Source: Hyphomonadaceae bacterium (GTDB taxonomy: Bacteria > Pseudomonadota > Alphaproteobacteria > Caulobacterales > Aquidulcibacteraceae). From it: a stretch of DNA of 47,031 nt. The stretch covers positions 1-47,031 of the forward strand of contig JAEUMP010000004.1 in the NCBI GenBank assembly GCA_016791445.1, written 5' to 3'. Each line of letters starts with the position of its first letter. Position 1 is the first letter of the stretch. Below are positions 43,081-47,031 of this stretch, in pieces. Below the pieces are notes generated by a model. That model did not search any database, was not told where the DNA came from, and was given only the letters and a program-made list of their open reading frames with translations. The position numbers and the translations under genes were made by a program.

Positions 43081-43158
43081 GGCGTCCGTCGCTAGGCCCC
43101 AACCGTCCGTCGCTCAAGTCCGCCACAATTGGCCATATTGTTTTTCGATAAGTTCATA

Positions 43159-43206
43159 TTGACAATCGATGAACCATATCGTATATCGATAACATCGAAA
43201 TTCGAT
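43159..43206 (+). promoter_or_regulatory. Strong sigma70-like promoter overlapped by CGAT palindromes
   Basis: A perfect -35 TTGACA (43159-43164) is 17 bp from a -10-like TATATC (43182-43187). Several CGAT-centred palindromes overlie it: ATCGAT at 43165-43170 just after the -35, TATCGATA at 43184-43191 across the -10, and ATCGAA-A-TTCGAT at 43194-43206 just downstream. The block is strikingly AT-rich for this genome. It faces the small membrane protein at 43308, about 100 bp away. A dimeric regulator that recognises CGAT half-sites is the simplest explanation; which one is unknown. Confidence 0.6.
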
Positions 43207-43307
43207 GAAACGGCCTGCATCCAATCCCGGGCTCCGGTGCATCGAATGGACATGGAAGGGCGGTCGCGATGGGCGCGGTCCGGCCCGAAGCAGAAGGAAG
43301 TCTCATC

Positions 43308-43505
43308 ATGAAACCGGCCGAAATCGTCACGGCGGTCGTCAGCATTCCGGTCGTCGCCGCTCTCATCGTGTCGGCGATCGCCGGCCCTGCAGAGCAACCC
43401 GCTCCGGCCGCGATCAAGATCGAGGCCCCCGCCGCGGTCGCCGAGAACGTCGCCGACGAGATCGTCGTGATCGCAAAGCGGGCTGTCGCAAATCCGTCGA
43501 GCTGA
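43308..43505 (+). CDS. Small single-pass membrane/exported protein
   Basis: This 65-residue protein begins MKPAEIVTAVVS and has one hydrophobic helix (about residues 5-26), then a Pro/Ala-rich stretch and a segment NVADEIVVIAKRAVA that may be amphipathic. Start ATG 43308 follows a GAAGGAAG ribosome site; an in-frame ATG at 43269 lacks one. I do not recognise the family. It is the first gene downstream of the CGAT-palindrome promoter and is followed by a perfect hairpin and a second small exported protein. Confidence 0.6.
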   Translation: MKPAEIVTAVVSIPVVAALIVSAIAGPAEQPAPAAIKIEAPAAVAENVADEIVVIAKRAVANPSS

Positions 43506-43523
43506 GCCGGTTTCCGGCTCAGC
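43501..43523. terminator. Perfect hairpin between two small genes (attenuator or processing site)
   Basis: GCTGAGCCGG (43501-43510) and CCGGCTCAGC (43514-43523) form a perfect 10-bp stem with a 3-base loop TTT. The stem contains the stop codon of the gene at 43308. No U-run follows, so it may be a partial terminator or an mRNA-stabilising structure giving unequal expression of the two genes. Confidence 0.55.
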
Positions 43524-43559
43524 CTCGCCGCCCCACCCATTCATTGAAGGGAGACACCC

Positions 43560-43913
43560 ATGATGAAGTCCATCGCCGCCGCAGCACTTGCGGCAATCCT
43601 CGCGGGCCCGGCCTTCGCCGACGCGACGCGTCTTTCGAACGCCGACTTCCAGCGCGCCAACCGGTGCCTCGCCTACGCCGGCATCGACGCGCTGGCGGAC
43701 GATCCGCTGGATCTCTCTGTCCTTCAGGCCCGTTTCGACGCCGCGCGGACGCAGGTCTTCCCGGACGCCCGGACCGAAGCGGAGATGGAAGCGCGTGAAA
43801 TCCGGGCCGCCGGCCGCATGGCGACGACCCCGGCTCGCGTCGAACGCCTCAAGGCCCGACGGGATCAGGCGTGCGCTGTCTTCACTGACGGTCTCACCGT
43901 TGCCGAAAGGTGA
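43560..43913 (+). CDS. Exported hypothetical protein (about 117 aa)
   Basis: The protein has a signal peptide (ending in GPAFADA, near residue 21) and a mature helical domain with cysteines in RANRCLAYAG and RDQACAVF that could form one disulfide. Between them lies a charged segment (RTEAEMEAREIRAAGR). It starts at ATG 43560 after a GGGAGA site (a second ATG follows at once). The family is not recognised. It lies 54 bp after the small membrane protein and probably shares its promoter. Confidence 0.7.
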   Translation: MMKSIAAAALAAILAGPAFADATRLSNADFQRANRCLAYAGIDALADDPLDLSVLQARFDAARTQVFPDARTEAEMEAREIRAAGRMATTPARVERLKARRDQACAVFTDGLTVAER

Positions 43914-44016
43914 GGCGATCCATGACCCGCGCGTCAACTTGATGCGACGCGGTTAGGCCACCATAGTCGCGGCACGGCGAGGCGCCCGCCTGCCGACGAT
44001 CAGGGGCCTGGATCAG

Positions 44017-45207
44017 ATGAACCTGGAATACTCGAAGGAAGAAACCGCGTTTCGCGACGAAGTCCGGGCTTTCATCCGCGACAACTACCCCAAACATCTC
44101 CGCGACATCGAATCCCGCGACAAGATGAACCGCGAGGATTTCCTCGCATGGCACAAGATCCTCGCGAAGAAGGGCTGGTCCGCGCCCGCTTGGCCCGTCG
44201 AGTACGGCGGCACCGGCTGGACCTCCACGCAACGCTACATCTGGGGCGAAGAAAACGCGCTCGCCGAGACGACGCCGCTCCTGCCGTTCGGCCTCTCGAT
44301 GGTCGGGCCGGTGATCTACACCTTCGGCACGCCCGAGCAGAAAGCGAAATTCCTGCCGCGCATCCTCAATGGCGATGACTGGTGGTGCCAGGGCTATTCC
44401 GAACCCGGCGCCGGCTCCGATCTCGCGGGACTGCGCACCACCGCCGTACGCAAGGGCGACAAGTACATCGTCAACGGCCAGAAGACGTGGACCACGCTCG
44501 CGCAATACGCCGACTGGGGCTTCTTCCTGTGCCGCACCAATCCGGACGCGAAGAAGCAGGAAGGCATCTCCTTCATCCTCATCGACATGAAGTCGCCGGG
44601 CGTCACCGTGCGTCCGATCATCATGCTCGACGGCGGCCATGAGGTGAACGACGTCTATCTCGACAATGTCGAGGTGCCGGTCGAGAATCTGGTCGGCCAG
44701 GAAAACCAGGGCTGGACCTGCGCGAAATTCCTGCTTGCGCACGAGCGTTCCGGCATTGCGGGCGTCGCGCGTTCCAAGCGCGGCGTGGAGCGCCTGAAGG
44801 ATCTCGCGCGCGCCGAACTCGCCGACGACGGCAAGCCGCTGATCAAGGACGACGATTTCCGCAAGAAGATCGCAGAACTGGAGATCGATCTCTCCGCGCT
44901 CGAATACACGGAGCTGCGCGTGCTCGCGAACGAATCCGCGGGCAAGGGCCCGGGCGTCGAGAGCTCGCTCCTGAAGGTGAAGGGCACCGAGATCCAGCAG
45001 CGCCTCACGGAGCTGACGATGGAAGCGGTCGGCAATTATGCCGCGCCGTATTTCCGCTCGATGCCGGAAGGCAACGAATATCCGGCGGGCCCCGACTACG
45101 CGAAACTCGCCGCGCCGCAATACTTCAACATGCGCAAGACCTCGATCTACGGCGGATCGAACGAAATCCAGCGCAACATCATCGCGAAGATGGTGCTCGG
45201 CCTCTGA
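44017..45207 (+). CDS. Acyl-CoA dehydrogenase, large subunit of a likely heteromeric enzyme
   Basis: This 396-residue FAD protein shows the acyl-CoA dehydrogenase fold: YSEPGAGSDLAGL, GQKTWTTLAQYADW, EVPVENLVGQENQGW and the C-terminal TSIYGGSNEIQRNI. At the position normally held by the catalytic Glu of YEGT there is Gly (YGG at 378-380), a change also seen in large subunits such as those of pimeloyl-CoA dehydrogenase. A second dehydrogenase gene follows after 36 bp, so an alpha2beta2 enzyme is likely. Substrate might be a dicarboxylyl-, branched or steroid side-chain acyl-CoA. Confidence 0.93.
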   Translation: MNLEYSKEETAFRDEVRAFIRDNYPKHLRDIESRDKMNREDFLAWHKILAKKGWSAPAWPVEYGGTGWTSTQRYIWGEENALAETTPLLPFGLSMVGPVIYTFGTPEQKAKFLPRILNGDDWWCQGYSEPGAGSDLAGLRTTAVRKGDKYIVNGQKTWTTLAQYADWGFFLCRTNPDAKKQEGISFILIDMKSPGVTVRPIIMLDGGHEVNDVYLDNVEVPVENLVGQENQGWTCAKFLLAHERSGIAGVARSKRGVERLKDLARAELADDGKPLIKDDDFRKKIAELEIDLSALEYTELRVLANESAGKGPGVESSLLKVKGTEIQQRLTELTMEAVGNYAAPYFRSMPEGNEYPAGPDYAKLAAPQYFNMRKTSIYGGSNEIQRNIIAKMVLGL

Positions 45208-45243
45208 GGCTGCACCACGCACACAGCACACCGGGAGGACTAC

Positions 45244-46389
45244 ATGGATTTCAACTTCACCGACGAGCAGACGATGCTCCGCGACTCGATCGCGAAGTTC
45301 GTCGCCGCCGAATATGACTTCGACAAGCGGAAGGCGATCCTGACGTCTGCGGACGGCTGGTCGAAAAAGGCGTGGTCGACGTTCGCAGAGCTCGGCCTGA
45401 TGGCCGCGCCGCTGCCGGAAGAGTATGGCGGCCTCGGCGGCGGTCCGGTGGACACGCTCGTCATCATGGAAGAATTCGGCAAGGGCCTCGTGGTCGAGCC
45501 GTGGATGCAGACCGTCGTGCTCGGCGGCGGCTTCCTGAAGCATGGCGGCACCGAAGCGCAAAAGCAGCAGCACCTCACCGCCATCGCCGGCGGCGAAAGC
45601 ATTTTCGCGCTCGCCTATGCCGAGCCGAAGGGCCGCTACAATCTCGCCGACCTCGCGACGACGGCGAAGAAGGACGGCGCCGGCTACGTGATCAACGGTC
45701 ACAAGGCTGTCGTCATCGGCGGCCCGCAGGCCGACCACTTCATCGTCACCGCACGCACGGCCGGCGGCCAGCGCGATGCGAAGGGCGTCTCTGTCTTCAT
45801 CGTGCCGAAGGCCGCGAAGGGCGTGACGACGCGCGACTATGCGACGGTCGACGGTTTCCGCGCGTCGGAAGTCTATTTCGAGAACGTCTCGGTGGGCGCC
45901 GATGCGCTGATCGGCGCGGCCGACAACGGCCTGCCGCTCGTGGAGCAGGTGACGGACGAGGGGATCGCGGCGCTCTGCGCGGAAGCCGTCGGCGCCTTCC
46001 GCCTCATGCATTCGCTCACGCTCGAATACGCCCGCCAGCGCAAGCAGTTCGGCGTGGCGATCAGCTCCTTCCAGGTGCTGCAGCACCGCATGGTCGACAT
46101 GTTCATGGCCACCGAGCAATCGATCTCGATGGCCTATATGGCGACGCTGAAACTCGGCGAGAGCGCCGAGGAGCGCGCGAAGGCCGTGAGCGCCGCAAAG
46201 GTGCAGATCGGCAAGTCGGGCCGTTTCATCGGTCAGGCGGCGGTGCAGATTCACGGCGGCATGGGCGTCACCGAGGAAATGCGCGTCGGCCATTACTTCA
46301 AGCGTGCGACGATGATCGACGCCCAGTTCGGCAATGTCGATCACCATGTGAAGCGCTTCACCAACCTGTCGATGCCGCAAGCGGCGTAA
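45244..46389 (+). CDS. Acyl-CoA dehydrogenase, small subunit-like partner
   Basis: This 381-residue protein has the N-terminal helical domain (FNFTDEQTMLRDSIAKFV), the flavin domain (YAEPKGRYNLADL, with part of the usual SD motif replaced) and RKQFGVAISSFQVLQHRM. The C-terminal segment RATMIDAQFGNVDHHVKRF replaces the YEGT-type catalytic motif entirely. A GGGAGG precedes the ATG. It resembles pimeloyl-CoA dehydrogenase small subunits and should act with the upstream protein. It is followed by a small cysteine-rich DUF1272 gene. Confidence 0.93.
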   Translation: MDFNFTDEQTMLRDSIAKFVAAEYDFDKRKAILTSADGWSKKAWSTFAELGLMAAPLPEEYGGLGGGPVDTLVIMEEFGKGLVVEPWMQTVVLGGGFLKHGGTEAQKQQHLTAIAGGESIFALAYAEPKGRYNLADLATTAKKDGAGYVINGHKAVVIGGPQADHFIVTARTAGGQRDAKGVSVFIVPKAAKGVTTRDYATVDGFRASEVYFENVSVGADALIGAADNGLPLVEQVTDEGIAALCAEAVGAFRLMHSLTLEYARQRKQFGVAISSFQVLQHRMVDMFMATEQSISMAYMATLKLGESAEERAKAVSAAKVQIGKSGRFIGQAAVQIHGGMGVTEEMRVGHYFKRATMIDAQFGNVDHHVKRFTNLSMPQAA

Positions 46390-46394
46390 CGCCG

Positions 46395-46631
46395 ATGCTT
46401 GAGCTGCGGCCCAACTGCGAGTGCTGCGACGCCGATCTCGCGCCGGAGGAATCCGGCGCGATGATCTGCTCATTCGAATGCACGTTCTGCGCAGGGTGCG
46501 GAGAAAAGCTTGCCGGCACATGCCCGAATTGCGGCGGCGCGCTGATGGCGCGTCCGTCGCGGTCGGCTGTGCTGCTGGCGAAGTATCCGGCGTCCACCAG
46601 GCGCGTTCTGCGCGCCGAGCCGTGCTTCTGA
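46395..46631 (+). CDS. DUF1272 domain-containing protein
   Basis: This 78-residue protein matches DUF1272: LELRPNCECCDADLAP, MICSFECTFCAGCGEKL and CPNCGGALMARP. Eight or more cysteines in CxxC pairs predict two structural zinc sites. The function is unknown. The start at ATG 46395 lies five bases after the dehydrogenase stop, so it is read on the same transcript. The C-terminal third is basic. A strong hairpin directly after its stop may end the transcript. Confidence 0.88.
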   Translation: MLELRPNCECCDADLAPEESGAMICSFECTFCAGCGEKLAGTCPNCGGALMARPSRSAVLLAKYPASTRRVLRAEPCF

Positions 46632-46632
46632 T

Positions 46633-46781
46633 CCCTCTCCCGCGCCTGAGCGGGAGAGGGAAAGATCGCGAAGCGATCAGGGTGAGGGCACGGTGGTGCA
46701 GAACAAGTCTCATCCTGAGAGACCGGGCCCTCACCCTCGCTCGCTGCGCTCGCATATCCCTCTCCCGCTGGCGGGAGAAGG
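46633..46781. repeat. Composite inverted-repeat intergenic element
   Basis: Nested perfect palindromes occupy this stretch: CCCTCTCCCGC (46633-46643)/GCGGGAGAGGG (46650-46660); GATCGC (46664-46669)/GCGATC (46673-46678); GGGTGAGGGC (46680-46689)/GCCCTCACCC (46727-46736) enclosing TCTCA-TCC-TGAGA (46708-46720); and a second CTCTCCCGC/GCGGGAG arm ending near 46781. The GGTGAGGGC and CTCTCCC words resemble a dispersed intergenic repeat of proteobacteria. The first hairpin could also terminate the dehydrogenase-DUF1272 transcript. Confidence 0.7.
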
Positions 46782-46782
46782 G

Positions 46783-46811
46783 TTGACGTGTTCCGTTTTT
46801 GTTCCTATCTT
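46783..46811 (+). promoter_or_regulatory. Sigma70-like promoter with LexA-type SOS box
   Basis: TTGACG (46783-46788) is separated by 17 bp from TATCTT (46806-46811). Inside the spacer lies GTTC-CGTTTTT-GTTC (46790-46804), the direct-repeat GTTC-N7-GTTC form bound by LexA in alphaproteobacteria, with the T-rich centre usual for functional boxes. LexA there would cover the promoter. The controlled gene must lie at or past the right edge. Confidence 0.6.
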
Positions 46812-47031
46812 GCGGCATCACTTCCGCGGGGAGGGCAGTCGGTACCCTGTTCTGTCGGCGCGGCGGTGGTGTGATCGAGTGAGGCGAGCTTCCGTTCCGG
46901 CCCCGGATTTATCCAGCTCGGGTTGGTGAAAGGCGGAGGGATCCCGGGGACCGGTGATGAACAGCACCGGCCCGCTCACCGATGGCCAACTGGACAAGGG
47001 TGCGAGAAAACACCCCGTGCCATGCCGTCGG
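46812..47031. other. Leader-like region with hairpins, no assigned gene, runs to right edge
   Basis: Downstream of the SOS-type promoter I see no recognised gene. Two simple hairpins occur, CCGGTG (46951-46956)/CACCGG (46965-46970) and GGGTG (46998-47002)/CACCC (47011-47015). An open frame starts at ATG 46957 and runs off the edge, and another at ATG 46982, each too short to judge. The stretch may be a long 5' leader, a structured RNA, or the start of an SOS-controlled gene. Confidence 0.35.

Noticed and set aside
43894-46821. A 975-codon open frame on the minus strand opposite the dehydrogenase pair
   Set aside because: It is antisense to two well-conserved genes, is rich in Arg/His/Ala as expected for a GC-rich shadow frame, has no recognisable domain, and crosses the intergenic repeat.
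46957-47031. Possible gene start (ATG 46957 or 46982) at the right edge
   Set aside because: Only 16-25 codons are visible, with no matching motif and a poorly spaced ribosome site, so it is noted but not called.

Overview
The window is a GC-rich (roughly two-thirds G+C by eye) chromosomal stretch from an alphaproteobacterium, most plausibly of the Caulobacterales/Hyphomonadales type. The family content supports this: a class I lysyl-tRNA synthetase, an NDUFAF5/BioC-like methyltransferase divergent from a comF-grxC-nitrilase-DUF1178 run, a DUF952-pyrD pair beside an S24-type regulator, DUF1289, DUF1272 and DUF2141 proteins, and a GTTC-N7-GTTC (alphaproteobacterial LexA-type) box at the right edge. 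There is no tRNA, rRNA, CRISPR array, transposase or prophage. Nearly all of it is ordinary dense coding sequence, and the genus is not certain.

Layout. 1-1377: a gene cut by the left edge, a palindrome-rich spacer, a possible 51-codon gene and a DUF3237 protein. 1513-4537: a three-gene nucleoside salvage operon (transporter, nucleoside hydrolase, ribokinase). 4748-8996: acyl-CoA dehydrogenase, CoA-transferase, DUF3253 and an Fe-S uracil-DNA-glycosylase-like protein, interrupted by two genes of visibly lower GC. 9013-14190: lipoprotein hydrolase, two methyltransferase-like proteins, ComF, Grx, nitrilase and DUF1178. 14313-18087: TPR membrane protein, DUF2141 plus carotenoid oxygenase, a gene-free stretch with operator-like palindromes, and a small conserved protein. 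18084-25397: phosphoglycolate phosphatase, P450 plus rubredoxin, a secreted protein of unknown function, glmU-rpiA and an orphan histidine kinase. 25404-33372: old-yellow enzyme, glutathione reductase, an EmrA/EmrB/TetR efflux operon with its own candidate operator, and OpgH. 33649-38261: lysK, a secreted repeat protein, an S24 regulator, DUF952 and pyrD. 38302-43080: M28 peptidase, SDR, lipoprotein, TauE/SafE, aspartic protease and DUF1289. 43081-46631: a strongly marked promoter with CGAT palindromes, two small envelope proteins, a paired acyl-CoA dehydrogenase and DUF1272. 46632-47031: a composite inverted-repeat element followed by a promoter carrying a LexA-like box.

Functional threads. 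Nucleosides enter, are hydrolysed, and the ribose is phosphorylated to ribose-5-phosphate, which the separately encoded RpiA can pass to the pentose phosphate pathway. Three acyl-CoA dehydrogenase polypeptides, a CoA-transferase and an SDR point to fatty-acid or aromatic/dicarboxylic acyl-CoA catabolism. A P450-rubredoxin pair, a carotenoid oxygenase, an OYE, glutathione reductase and glutaredoxin give a redox flavour. I found no clearly new multi-gene system. The best leads are the CGAT-palindrome promoter at 43159-43206, the heteromeric dehydrogenase pair without the usual catalytic glutamate, the P450-rubredoxin pair, the efflux operator inside a promoter spacer, and the LexA-like box beside a mosaic repeat.
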